A stretch of DNA of 64,000 nt from Chlorops oryzae (Eukaryota; Arthropoda; Insecta; Diptera; Chloropidae): positions 20,396,071-20,460,070 of the forward strand of contig CM035806.1 of assembly GCA_020466095.1 (NCBI GenBank), read 5' to 3'. Made by a program: the position numbers and the translations under genes. The number at the start of each line of letters is the position of its first letter. Position 1 is the first letter of the stretch. The notes beneath the pieces were generated by a model that made no database searches, was not told the DNA's origin, and worked only from the letters and a program-made list of their open reading frames with translations. Below are positions 33,672-44,799 of this stretch, piece by piece.

Positions 33672-34980
33672 TATATGAATAAATTTTATTTAGCTTTCCC
33701 CAATATTTCTCCAAATACCTTCATATCTCATGACGAAAACAAAAAAAAAAAAAAAAAAAAAAAAAAACGAGATGAGAACCGATGAGATTCATATACTCGT
33801 AATACAAAAAGATTTTAGCCCGAAAATATTTAAATTTAATTTTCCGCATCAACACTTCCTTTCCAAAGTTATTTGACAAAAATAAAAGCATACACAAAAT
33901 GGAGCTCAATTGTCTGTCTGCTCACCCGTCAGCCTGGCTTTGCTATCATTGTGTTCATTTAGAACAATAGCTTACATAGGACAACAATAGAAAATGTCAT
34001 TTCAATATGCAATAACACTGGCACGAGATGTTAGTGCCAAGTTGTTGCCATTTTAGCATTCTTAATGTCCAGAGACATCGGACGACAGGTTGGAATTATT
34101 TTGGGGCAAGAATGTGAAATGGGCTATGACACGAGTAGATCCACATTTTGTGAGGAGCTTTTTTTTTTGTTCTTTTACAATATTAAAAATTAAGAAAAGA
34201 ACCAAAAGTGGTACTTAAAATGCCCTTAATTCATGGTATTCCATTTAATTCCTTAATTCTCTTATGGACATGTGTGCAAGAGTGTGTAATTTGTAAGAGA
34301 ATTTTCGAAAGCAAATTCATTGAAGAGAAGAAGAATTCTGTAGTGTGGATGCGGTTCTTATATTTTTCAATTAACAAATATTAAAATAAAGTCTTTCAAT
34401 CTTATTCATAACAGTTTGTAATAAATTTATAAAGGGTTGATAAGGCTTATAGCCTAAAATGTTAATCATAAACGCACTTTACGAAAATAACAGGAAATTT
34501 AAAAATTTTCTTTCATCGTGCATTCTGAAACTGGATTTTCTTCAGACGGTCAACAGAATTCGAAATATAGGCAAGCATTCAAATTTTTAAAAGATATAAG
34601 CGAATCCTTATTATGACGAAGGCGGGGAAAAGTTTTTAAATTCTCCTTTTCAAATACTTTTATTCGCTTTTGGCAATTGTTACGTACGATTCTTTGGTGT
34701 CTGAGGAATAGAAATAATGTTAATGTAACGTTGAAAATCGTAAATAATAAATAATAAAATATTTTCGGAAATAAACCATTCTAGAAAGTGATGTTTCGCG
34801 AAAAATGTGTGTGCTTAAACTTTAAAGTTTCAAACAAGTCGCTTACGGCGCACAGTGGGATCGCATAATACATTTCAGTGTGAAAACTATAAGGACTTCC
34901 CGTACAGAAATGAAATTTGGCACTGAGTCTTCTTTTAATGAAATTAAGAAAAAGAAGAAAAACCAAGTTTCAAGTATAGG
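33672..34980. other. Spacer, no gene seen
   Basis: AT-rich DNA with a poly(A) tract at 33740-33767. No domain or splice evidence. Confidence 0.45.
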
Positions 34981-34982
34981 TA

Positions 34983-35190
34983 TTTAGGGGGGTTGTCTCC
35001 TTCGCGAGACTGTTTCTGGAACGTTTTTAAAAATAAAAGTCCTGACAGAAAACGAAAAGAGCTTTTTCCATTTCTATTTTTTTCGGGTATATTTTTGCAG
35101 TTCGGTGTAAAAAAAAAAATAGTAAAAAATTTTTTAAAATTATGACTGAGGGTCTGGTAGTAATGGTGACAATTCTGCGTCGAATCCGAA
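34983..35190 (+). repeat. Dispersed repeat family C, copy 2
   Basis: GGGGGGTTGTCTCCTTCGCG start, GACAGAAAACGAAAAGAGC near 35044, and TAATGGTGACAATTCTGCGT at 35159. Shorter than copy 1. Confidence 0.6.
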
Positions 35191-35199
35191 ATTTTTTTT

Positions 35200-36045
35200 T
35201 TTTTTAAACCCATATTTTACGAAATTTTGCAGCTGATCACCAGAATTGCTTATTTTTGCTCGAGGTCTTCTATTTATAGATATATCGGGGTTTAAAGTTT
35301 AAAAAAAAGAGGGCTCTAGCCCTCTGCTCTAAAAAATAAATATTTTATGAAAATTTATATATACATATATACATACATATAAAATAATAAGTACTATTCA
35401 CCGCATTCTTGAATTAGGGACTTCAAATTGCTCACGTAAGTGTCGCCCATGTATGACGTAAATTTATTTGATAAGTATTAAGAAAAAGGAATTTGTTTTT
35501 GTTTGTTTTGTATTTCTCTCAATCCAGCGAATTCAGAGCCGTCCGCCGGTCTGTCCGTCCGTCCAGTCGAGTCGTGTCCTGTCCTGTCCTGTCCCAGCTT
35601 TGTGAACGCCGACACACATAAATCTGGAATGTCATAGAGAACATGCATGTGCACACGCCTTTGTCTAGTTCCATTGTGAAGCGTCAAATTTTGCATTCAA
35701 GCAACTTAATTAAGGCTGCCCGACAGCACTTATCCATTGCCAAACAAAAGGAACGAAAGGACGCTGGGACGAAAAAAAAAAAAAATGAACGCACGAACAC
35801 ATGACTCATGCACACGAAAGTTTAGAACAAAGAGACGACATTTTTACTGTTGCGATTACGTGTGAGAAACAAGCCATAAATCTTTGCTCCACTTTACATC
35901 GTTGCAACAATTAAGCGCAGCACTGTATTGTATTGTATCGTATTAATTGACTGCCGTCGGAGTTCAGACTAGACAGTATTAATCGAAATTCATTTGAACA
36001 TTTTCATTCTTAATTTTGATTTCATTAACTGAAGATCGATATTCA
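35200..36045. other. Spacer with short tandem patches
   Basis: No gene seen. (GTCCT)n at 35575-35592; 35388-35432 repeats a ~40-bp segment of 26265-26310 (TTCACCGCATTCTTGAATT). Confidence 0.45.
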
Positions 36046-36049
36046 TTTA

Positions 36050-36490
36050 AGGGGGTTGTCTCCTTTGCGAAGAATTTTTTTTTTGACCATTGTTTTTTTT
36101 AATTCCAGACAGAAAACGGAAATAGCTTTTTCAATTTTTTTTTCATTATAAGAATTCAGCTTCGGAAACTTTACGAAACAAGAAATTTTTCCCTGAACTG
36201 TCAAAAATTATATGAAAATTTCTGATGGGACAAGTCACAAAGGCATTTTTAAAGCTGGATCCTTTATTGTGTTCGAAATTAATGAAAATTAGTGAAGAAA
36301 CACTTTTCTATTTTTTTTTGCAAATTTTTTTTTTTTTACAAAATGGCGGCCATTGAAAAATGATCCATCGGTTTCGGGTATATTTTTTGTGGTTCAGTGA
36401 GAAAATAGTAAAAAATTTGTTAAAATTATTATTGAAGGTCCGGCCATAATGGTGACAAAACTGCGTCGAATTCACTTTGCTTTATTAAAA
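36050..36490 (+). repeat. Dispersed repeat family C, copy 3
   Basis: AAGGGGGTTGTCTCCTTTGC start, AAAATGGCGGCCATTGAAAA at 36341, GTCCGGCCATAATGGTGAC near 36438. Confidence 0.65.
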
Positions 36491-36499
36491 TTGATCATC

Positions 36500-36752
36500 A
36501 ATTGATGTGTGTGAGATATTCCACTGAAACTTAGAATTTGAACCTATATTAAGGCCTCCGATTAGAATTCAAAAAAATTGGAAAAGTGGGCGTGGCAAAA
36601 GAGCGGTTTTTATAAACAAATTCAACAAAAGTCGGTATATGGAGCCCGTAATGGCCTTAAACACCTCTTGATATTAAAAATTATTTGAAGATGTGTGTCT
36701 GTATCGGGTATTCTATTGTCAAGCTCGCCTGACTATAACACCCTTACTTGTT
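36500..36752 (+). repeat. Dispersed repeat family A, copy 7 (3' half)
   Basis: AAGTGGGCGTGGC at 36583 and the canonical 3' end GTCAAG-CTCG-CCTGAC, TATAACACCCTTACTTGTT. Confidence 0.8.
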
Positions 36753-37323
36753 TTTATTTTATTTTTTGTTTTTACTTTATGTCAAATTGAGACATGTCAA
36801 ACAGAATTATTAATTGCATATAGTATTTGTAAAACTTTCATTTCTTTGGATAATGTTGCAGTCGAGTTGGGTGTGCGAAACTTTTCAGCTGAAATGAAAA
36901 AAAAAAAAATATTTAAAAAATCCTTGGAATGAAGCAGAGAGTTTAAACCAAAAGAAAAAGAGCAATTAGAACAAATTAAACAAGAGAGTTTTTCAAAGGT
37001 AGCGAATCCAATTAAAATTGCCAATTATGTGTGGAAAGATTTGCAGGTGTGTCCTTAGTTACCTTCGTAAAGGATGGCTTCACAAAAAATACAACAAACT
37101 ATAACAAAAGAACGTCACAAGAAATATCAGGCGAATTCGTATAAAAAGCAAGTTTTGTACTAAACTCTCTAACAGTCGATCAGTTGTAAAATCTTCTTTT
37201 TATTTGTTTCACCTTTTGAAACATCAAATTAACGAGCGTATAAGTATTTTGTTCTTCAGAGTGTGTTATTTGGCCGGAGGAAAAATCGAGAAAAATTATT
37301 TTAAAAAAAAACAAATAAATAAA

Positions 37324-38476
37324 ATGTTTAAAAAACATGAACTTGTTGCTGAAAAGCTTCAAATTAAACGATACTTTTACGCCGAGCACTTTGAATCATC
37401 TATTTACTTGGCTCATTTTTAGCAAGAAGAACCTGTTCTATTTGGGATTATCAGAAAATGTTGTACAATGATAGTTTGATAGATAATTGCCTTGGATATA
37501 ACGCCATATTAAACAACTCTCACGGAGACGTTGACTCAATCGTAAAATTTTGACTTGGAATATCATTTTATGCGAGAGAATAACTTTCATAAATTTGGGA
37601 TTTAGTTCAAAAATGGTACAATGATAGTTGATAGGTATATTCCCATATAGCGCCATCAACATTTCCACCATATTATACTGACTCGGGAAAGTTGCCTATC
37701 GAAATTTCCATCTTTCGGAAATCTTCATTCCGAGGAGTCTTATTAACTGTCCATAACATTCATTTCGTTACTCATTGCCCTCATTCCTTCCCTCCTTCTC
37801 TCCATCTCCATATTCTCTCTGTTTCTCTTCCATCTTTCTCTCTCTTTCTCCTCCTCATCTCTCTCTCCCCCTTCTCTCTTCTCCCTTATCTCTTCTATCT
37901 CTCTCTCTCCCTTCTCTCTCTCTTCCTCTTCTTCTCTCTCCTCCTTCTCTCTCTCTCATCTCTCTCTATCCTCTCTCTCTCCTTTCTCTCCTCTCTCTCT
38001 CTCCTTATCTCCTTCTACTCTCTCCTCTCTCTCTCTCTTTATCTCCTTCTATCTCTCTTCCTCTCTCCTCTTTCTCTCTCTCTCTCTCTCTCCTTCTCTC
38101 TCTCTTCTCCTTTATCTCCTCTCTCTCTCTTCTCTCCCTTTCCTCTCTCTCTCCTTTCTCTCTCTCTTCTCTCTCTCTCTCTCCTTTCTCTCTCTCTCTC
38201 TCTTCTTCTCTCTCTCCCTTTTCTCTCTCTTCTCTCTCCCTTTCTCTCTCTCTCTCTCCTTTCTCTCTCTCTCTCCCTTCTCTCTCTCTCTCCCTTTCTC
38301 TCTCTCTCTCCTTTCTCTCTCTCTCTCTCTCTCTCTTCTCTTCTCTCTCTCTCTCTCCTTTCTCTTCTCTCTCTCTCTCTTCTCTCTCTCTCTTTCTCTT
38401 CTCTCTCTTTCTCTCTCTCTTTTCTCTCTCTTCTCTCTCTTTCTCTCTCTCATCTTCTCTATCTCTCTCTCTCTCT

Positions 38477-38507
<31 letters not shown>

Positions 38508-38515
38508 ATCTCTCT

Positions 38516-38594
<79 letters not shown>

Positions 38595-39894
38595 CTCTTT
38601 CTCTCTACCTCTCTCTCTATATACATATATCGATCTACATCTCTCTTTCTCTTTCTCGCTCCATTTCTCCTTTAAAGCAAACGAAGCCGAAGTGGAGATT
38701 TTACGTCAAGTGAACAAACGATCCTGCCGATTGGAAATTACGTATTTTTATTTTATTTTAATAACCCTGATTGTCAGGCTAGCCGCCTCGTTTGCACGAA
38801 CAATTTCAATATACATCATCAAAGGCCAATTGATGTTTGAAATCCCAATAATGGCAACGTAAGTCGCACAACACAACACAAAACCGTCATAATTTATTAT
38901 TTTTCCATCAACATTTTTTCATGTTTCGCAGCATGATTCATCATGAAATCGAAAATGCAACAAATAGTTAATAAAAATCCGTCATTATTTTTACAGGCTT
39001 CCACAGAGATTGGATGTTTGTTCGTAAAATTTTGAGCGGTGAAAATTTCGCAGATAAAAACTTTCTTCATTCTTTTCGTTTTTCAGCTACATTTTAAACC
39101 TGAAAAATCCCATTTATTTTTTCATCATTTGTGCTTGGAATGCGAATGTATTTTTCGTCTTCATCTGCTCGGTAGCCGGCATGGATACATTGCTCTGTTG
39201 GTGTGTCCACAATGTTGCGGCGCAATTTAATGTACTTCAATTGCGATTGAAATCATTGGCGAAAGAAGACAAACAGAACGTCCGTAAAGCGATTGCCGAC
39301 TGCATTGTCTACCATCAGCAAACTTTGGATTTGGCCGAACGTTTGTCCCAGATATTCCGTCCCATTGTCTTTGCTGAGTTTACAGTGAATTCAATACCGA
39401 TTTGTTTTGCTGCCTACCAGATTCAACGTGGCATTGAAATGGGCCAACGTTTCTATTTGGTGTTTTTTCTACTCGCTGTGCTTGTACAATTGTTGGTATT
39501 TAGTATCGCAGGCCAATATCTTGAAAATACAGTAAGATTTGAGAGAACATCCAAACGTTATCCAAAAAGAGTTTTTAAAAAGAATTTTTTTCAAAACCCC
39601 TTTTTGTTTGCAGTGCTGCAGTTTTATAGACACGGTATTTGAAAGCATTCAATGGGAGTCAACATGGTCGAATTCCGAAAGAAAAATGTTGCTCTTAGCT
39701 CTTTTGCGAGCACAACGTCCTTGTAAAATTTCGGCAATATTTTTTGACGTCAACATGAACTCGTTTGTAACGGTATTTTATGAAATCCGACTTGAATTTC
39801 TCACATAAAACATATTCTGTTATTAAAAAATTATTTGCAGGTTGTACAAACGGCAGCTTCCTATGTTACCCTTTTGCGAAGCATGAGCTCCTAA
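37324..39894 (+). pseudogene. Odorant receptor (7tm_6), first exon destroyed
   Basis: Ligand-gated channel subunit family of insect olfactory neurons; paralogue of the two receptors at 46.4-48.2 and 58.3-59.8 kb. Exon 1 starts MFKKHELVAEKLQIKRYFYA at 37324 but meets TAG at 37420; the next frame (SKKNLFYLGL) continues the homology briefly. A ~250-bp insertion with an internal ~65-bp direct repeat follows, then a possible remnant (FRKSSFRGVLLTVHNIHFVT) runs into a CT tract. The remaining four exons are intact: 38678-38858, 39087-39531, 39614-39772, 39841-39894, with canonical splice sites and matching phases, ending SYVTLLRSMSS, the usual family C-terminus. AATAAA at 39929. About 80 N-terminal residues (first membrane helices) are lost, so I call a pseudogene; an assembly error in the CT tract is the alternative. 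Confidence 0.82.
37775..38625 (+). repeat. ~850-bp CT-rich tract
   Basis: CT repeats interrupted by TTCT, CCTT and AT-containing variants, purest at 38511-38591. It occupies the position where the 5' exon of the odorant receptor should continue. Open frames of 300+ codons in it are spurious. Confidence 0.97.
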
Positions 39895-40069
39895 ATGGAA
39901 TAATATTTTAAATCTAAAAATTTTTGAAAATAAAACTCTATTTCAATTGTCGTTCGCTTTAAGAGAAGCAACTTAATGGAATTTTGAGAAATACATATAT
40001 AGGCTTACGTAAAGTTATGCGAAAAAAAGCAATTCAAACAAATCGAAGTGAACAAAACCTAGCAAACAC

Positions 40070-40265
40070 TTGGAGTCTTAAATGAGTCATTTATGAAATT
40101 ATTATTCGGAGTGTGAGCCCCCATATATAGCTCATTTAGGAGTCCAAAATGAAAGTTCTTCCCTTGTTGCGAAGGTCGTCCTACCATATAAGTCCGAAAT
40201 CATATTCCGAAGGAGCCTATATTAGAGTCATATTCGACTCCTTCCGCATGAATCGCACTATTATT
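40070..40265. repeat. GAGTC/GACTC-rich repeat, copy 2
   Basis: Relative of 11395-11600: GAGTCTTAAATGAGTCATTT near 40073, AGTCCGAAATCATATTCCGA at 40191, GAGTCATATTCGACTCCTTC at 40224. Confidence 0.45.
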
Positions 40266-40295
40266 ATGATTCTAAAAGCGGTTTCGATATAAACA

Positions 40296-40376
40296 AGCAA
40301 GGGTGTTATAGTCAGACGCCCCTGGCAATACGATACTTGACACATACAAACAGTTAACTATATATTTTTTAATCGA
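40296..40376 (-). repeat. Dispersed repeat family A, 3'-end fragment (copy 8)
   Basis: Reverse-strand terminal piece: AAGCAAGGGTGTTATAGTCA and CTGGCAATACGATACTTGAC. Confidence 0.6.
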
Positions 40377-40490
40377 AGGCTAAATATTAATAATAATTCA
40401 AATTCGTGAATCTTCCCAAAAGCCGGCAATGCGGCCAGATAGGCCTATTGTGCCAGGATTCACTTTTAAGAAAAGCTTCTCATAGCTTTC

Positions 40491-41330
40491 CTAATAAAGT
40501 CCAGAATAGCATCTGGACAAGATCTTCTTATATGTCCTAGTGACAGAAATTCCGAATGGAATACACTTCTTTTGTGACATAAGTATTAAGGCTGGACATT
40601 CACAAAGAATGTGAGAAGTTGTTTCCTCATCTTCGAGGCATAATCTACATTCCGAGCTATCGGTAAGGTGAAGGTTGTGCATGTGAAACTTAAGCCCGAA
40701 ATGGGCAGTAAGAAAGCCCGTAAGCACTCTTATGCTATTCTCTGAGAGTTTAAGAATGTTAGACTAAGAGTAAGGTTTTATAAGCGCTTTACTCTGCCTC
40801 AGTCCGGGACAGCCATCCCAGTACACAAGGCGAAAGAGATTTTCTTTGTCTCTGATTTTTTGTTTGATACTCGCTCAGTTGAGCCCACTGAAAGGCTGAG
40901 GACCAACAAAAGGGGTGGTTGATGCCGCCCTTGCTAGTTTATTCGCTAGCTCATTTCCGGCAACTCCCGTGTGACCAGGGACCCAGTATAAATCTACTTT
41001 ATTGCGTGCCGCTAGTTTTTGAAGCATTCAAGGACTTACTTTGACTTGAAACCCCACGCTGATAGGGCTTTAAGAGAGGCCTGACTGTCAGAAAAGATGA
41101 CAATGTTTAGGCCAGCGGAGTTGTTGCTGATTATGGATCTTGCGCAAATATTAATTGCATGAATTTCAGCTCGGAAAACACTAGGCCATTTGCCCGAAAG
41201 GTTCCGATATTCTGGTGCCTAGTCCATATATACCTGCACCAGTTCCTTCATCCATTTTTGATCCATCGCACAGTGATAGATTTTGAACATTTAGCTGGAA
41301 TTAATTCAAATTTCAAAAGTCATGAAGTGG
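40491..41330 (-). pseudogene. LINE RNase H and C-terminal zinc-knuckle region
   Basis: Reading through stops and frameshifts gives IVIFSDSQASLKAL and YWVPGHTGVAGNELANKLA (RNase H motifs), then VLTGFLTAHFGLKFHMHNLH and CRLCLEDEETTSHILCECPA, the C-terminal Cys/His motif of non-LTR retrotransposons. At least two in-frame stops. Confidence 0.7.
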
Positions 41331-41384
41331 TTAATATTTCCATTGCATTTGATAGCTAACTCACCACTGTGCATAAAGTCGTTT

Positions 41385-42182
41385 TTATACCCGACACACT
41401 CTGTGTCGAGGGTATATTGCGTTTGTTGGGTTGTGTGTAACACCCAGAACCAGTCGAGATAGACCATACAAAATGTATATAGAAATGATCAGCGTCACCA
41501 GCAGATTCGATTTAGCCATGTCCGTCCGTCTGTCTGTTTGTATACAGTTATCTTATCGAAGGAGTTGAGTTATCTTGATAAAATTAGGTATGCGTGCTCA
41601 CGGGGATATGAGTAAGAACAAGTTCGATCGGACCATTTTTAGGGGTACCTCCAGTACTAGGGTCCGTTACGAAAATCACAAAAACTGCTCTAAAACCGGA
41701 GTTTTTCAAGATATTTTGATGAAATTTGATATTCGAACATGTTTAAAGGCAAGTAATACGATTTCAAAAAATTGGAAAAGTGGGCGTGGCATAAGGGCGT
41801 TTTTCAAAAATTGTCTCCTACTCCCGAAATACCAATGGGACTTGAACAAAAATTGGCACGTATACTTCCTTAATAGCCAGTAACGTCCTTCCCAAAGTCT
41901 TCCTAGGGTCTGTCACAAAAATCCCAAAAATGCCTCAAAATCAGATTTTATTGAAATATTTCAATGAAACTTAGAATTTGAGCGTATATATAAGGGTCCG
42001 ATTAGAATTCCAAAAAAATTTGAAAAGTGGGCGTGGCAAAAGGGCGGTTTTCATTTAGAAATTTAACAAAAGTCGGTATATGGGGCTCCTTATGCCCTTA
42101 AACACCTCTTGATATTAAAAATTATGTGTCTGTGTCGGGTATTCTATTGTCAGGTTCGCCTGACTATAACACCCTTAATTGT
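41385..42182 (+). repeat. Dispersed repeat family A, copy 9 (longest)
   Basis: Starts with the hairpin TACCCGACAC-ACTCT-GTGTCGAGGGTA (41391-41420), contains the GTCCGTCTG stretch (41521), a partly duplicated body (two copies of the RGGGTCYGTYACRAAAATC block at 41660 and 41909), two GTGGGCGTGGC blocks, and the 3' hairpin GTCAGG-TTCG-CCTGAC with TATAACACCCTTAATTGTT. Confidence 0.82.
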
Positions 42183-42482
42183 TATTTTTGGTTTGCTTTG
42201 TTTTATTTGTTGAGTTATGAGCTGTCAAACATACCACGTGCTCAAATGAGAAAATTTACATTTTGAGGTGCAAATTTAGTACAAAGTATTTATAGTACAT
42301 TAAAATACTAAGAGTTTATTTTGAAGTCATATTTGGACATATTCGAAGTAAGAGAAATATATAATATAAGAAATACGTTTGGTGTTAGATGTTGTAGTGT
42401 TTCAAAAAAAAAAATGTAGGCTTTGTCAATACGTTTATTAGTGAAAAAAATGAAAAAATGCTAAAATTAACTTTCAGGCACA

Positions 42483-42707
42483 ATGATTGTTTCCAGGCAC
42501 CATACACGAAAAACATCCAGGCAGAAAACAATGCATGATTTAATGAACCAGTTATTTGTGTCGTCCGACCCAGTAATATCCTTCTTATCTAGCGATACTC
42601 TCAAATATTCAAAAAATAACATTTCTATCGATGATGAAGTATTGAGTTTACTTCAAGAGACAGAATTGGATGTACTCACTGATTCTGTGAGCTCAGATTC
42701 CGAATAG
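42483..42707 (+). CDS. Small hypothetical ORF with acidic C-terminus (74 aa)
   Basis: ATG at 42483 lies five bases after an acceptor-like AACTTTCAG, so this could be a last exon. The product is basic at the N-terminus (RHHTRKTSRQK) and acidic/serine-rich at the end (LTDSVSSDSE); AATAAA follows at 42733. No family recognised. It lies inside the 1.3-kb block that splits a LINE, so it may belong to an inserted element. Confidence 0.3.
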   Translation: MIVSRHHTRKTSRQKTMHDLMNQLFVSSDPVISFLSSDTLKYSKNNISIDDEVLSLLQETELDVLTDSVSSDSE

Positions 42708-42859
42708 AAACTGTTGTATAGCTTACATTATGAATAAAAAAAATTTTTTTTAAATATTTTTTGTTTCTTTATAGATATATTCAATGTGTCCGTTTTTGCC
42801 GCTGTCGCTACGCAGCTAAATCCCACCAGCGGCGAAAAAACGGGAAAAAGGAGGGCAGC

Positions 42860-43199
42860 ACTTCGAGCCCAGCTGCTCGCCACTTTTCCCGCCGGGCTTG
42901 ACTGGCAACACCGGTGGGTTTTAAATGCATTCCAAAAGAACAGTTGAAGGCGCAACACGTCCGCGATTATAAAACCGATCTGCAATCGAAGTCGAAACGT
43001 TCGCAATATAAATCGAAAGTGATTAAAGTGCAGTACGGGCCGCGTTCGCGTTTTTAATCGGGTGATTCGGGACTCGTTCAAAACCCAACATAATTACCAA
43101 CACCTGCTTCATCCACATCAATTTCCACATCAAAATAATCCACATCAACATCAACAGACGCAACAACAACAACAGCAGCAGAAACAACACCATTCAAAG
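42860..43199 (+). promoter_or_regulatory. Promoter-like GC-rich block and CAA-rich 5' exon
   Basis: E2F-type CTTTTCCCGCCGGG near 42882, TATA-like TATAAAA at 42967, then a CAA/CAT-rich stretch (43080-43199) ending AAAG|GTACGT, a good donor. This looks like a fly promoter plus an untranslated first exon on the plus strand, but no downstream coding exon is visible in the window. Confidence 0.35.
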
Positions 43200-43499
43200 G
43201 TACGTGATTTTATTCGACTTCCGTACGATTTCTATTTGCCCCATTTGGGTCGCAAGACCAATAATTCTTTACGGGCCCAAACACAATGAATGGTGAATAT
43301 TAATTCAAAATAACCAAATAATAAATAAGTTTAATTAACCCTTGCATGCCTAATGTTGCCTAAAAGTGAAATTAGGGCCTGAGAGGGTTAACAAAATCTG
43401 GTGTTTACTTATCTGAGATAGAAATGTTGAGAATAACAGCAATCTAAATTTCTTAATCGCCACCGGGAATTAATTCCAGCTAAATGTTCAAAATCTATC

Positions 43500-44307
43500 A
43501 CTGTGCATCGGTGTACCAAATCAGGCTTTTGGGGTCAATATCAGGGCCTCCATTTGCCCAATTTTTCCGAGATGGGAAGTGTACTTTGAATTTTCTTCCA
43601 AAGTGGAGTTCTGTGTCCATAAAATCACCCACACAAAATGGTATTTTGCTGACTCCAAAATTAAAATTTTTTGATTACCATAGTCAGGAAGAAATTGTTT
43701 AGAGGGTATCTTCAGCCTAATTGCACAAAGTGCAGCAGATGTTTGGACGTGAATGTAGGGCATGTCTTCATCGCACCGGTTAGTAAGAGACACGCAAGTC
43801 TCTGAAGTTTTGAACACATAGTAATGGACTTAGTTTGTGTGACCTTTTGCCAATCAGACTAGACAACCACATGTGAAAATTGGACGTGCCACTGTCTGGT
43901 AGATCCAGAAAATGATTTTGGTGTTAAGGCCCCAAGTTTTTCCTATACAAGACGGCGATGCCCATAGGGCTCTTAGTGCTTTGGTATTGGCTTTTTCGAA
44001 ACTTCAACTTACGTTTCAATGTAAAGGGAAACACGACAGTCATCCGCGGGTTTATTGCAAGCCCTTCACCCTCACACCACGTCACTATGCGCCGAAGGTG
44101 TCTTGCCATAATCTCGGACAGACAACTATCGTGTTTTCCAGACACTGTAATTACGAGATCATCAGCATAACCAATGGCATCACAACCATTATTCTCTAAG
44201 TAAATAAGCAGCTCGTCAACAAGCACTGACCACTGTAAAGGAGACAACACCCCTCCCTGTGGACAACCTTTGACAATCGTAGGCTTAAGTATGAGCTCAA
44301 ATTTCAA
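43500..44307 (-). pseudogene. LINE reverse transcriptase fragment
   Basis: KGCPQGGVLSPLQWSVLVDE followed by GYADDLVITVSG gives the RT active-site motifs; the thumb-like continuation lies in another frame (43817-43521). Frameshifts separate the parts. Truncated upstream by repeat A copy 10. Confidence 0.8.
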
Positions 44308-44520
44308 ATTTCATTGATATATCGCGAAAAACTCCGATTTTGGGGCAGTTTTGCGATTTATGTGACAAAAACTAGTACTGGAGGTACCCTTACAAATGGT
44401 CGGATCGGGTCCATTCTCGAATTAGTTCTTACTCATGTCCCCGTTAGCATGCATAAGCAATAGATCAACTCATTTGATAAGAAAACTGCACACAGACTGA
44501 CGGAAAGACGGTCGGATCGG
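44283..44520 (-). repeat. Dispersed repeat family A, copy 10 (partial)
   Basis: Reverse strand: GGTACCTCCAGTACTAG at 44372-44388, GGACCCGATCCGACCATTT at 44398, GACGGAAAGACGGTCGG near 44498. Confidence 0.75.
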
Positions 44521-44799
44521 ACGTTTAAAGGATCAATCAGGCATCAGCTTTGAAATTTGCTTTCATTTCCTTTTGTCTCTTTCTTACTACCTTTTTTGTG
44601 TTAACATGTGGGCATATATTTTCCTTTAACCCTTTCGCGGCGCAGCATACTTTCCTGAGAAAGAAACATTTATACATTGTTTATTTAGGTTGAGAATTTG
44701 GAGAGAATCGCTTCAGGTTTCACGTAAGCCCAGCGATGAGGTCGAGGCGAAACGAGAAGCGCTCTCCCCACGATTCTGTATTGTGTTCGACGTTCGAAA

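Larger units (their letters stand above)
40380..44310 (-). mobile_element. LINE fragment (R1/LOA/Jockey group), split by a ~2.1-kb insertion
   Basis: The minus strand reads RT (44307-43500), then after a break RNase H and the C-terminal CCHC-like region (41360-40491). Order and orientation fit one element. Between the pieces lie repeat A copy 9 and a 1.3-kb block of unknown origin. Confidence 0.65.

Noticed and set aside
37692..38713. Open frames of more than 300 codons (Leu/Ser-rich or Arg/Glu-rich)
   Set aside because: They lie in the CT tract; any frame through a CT repeat stays open. The same applies to 11554-11965 and 46727-47131.
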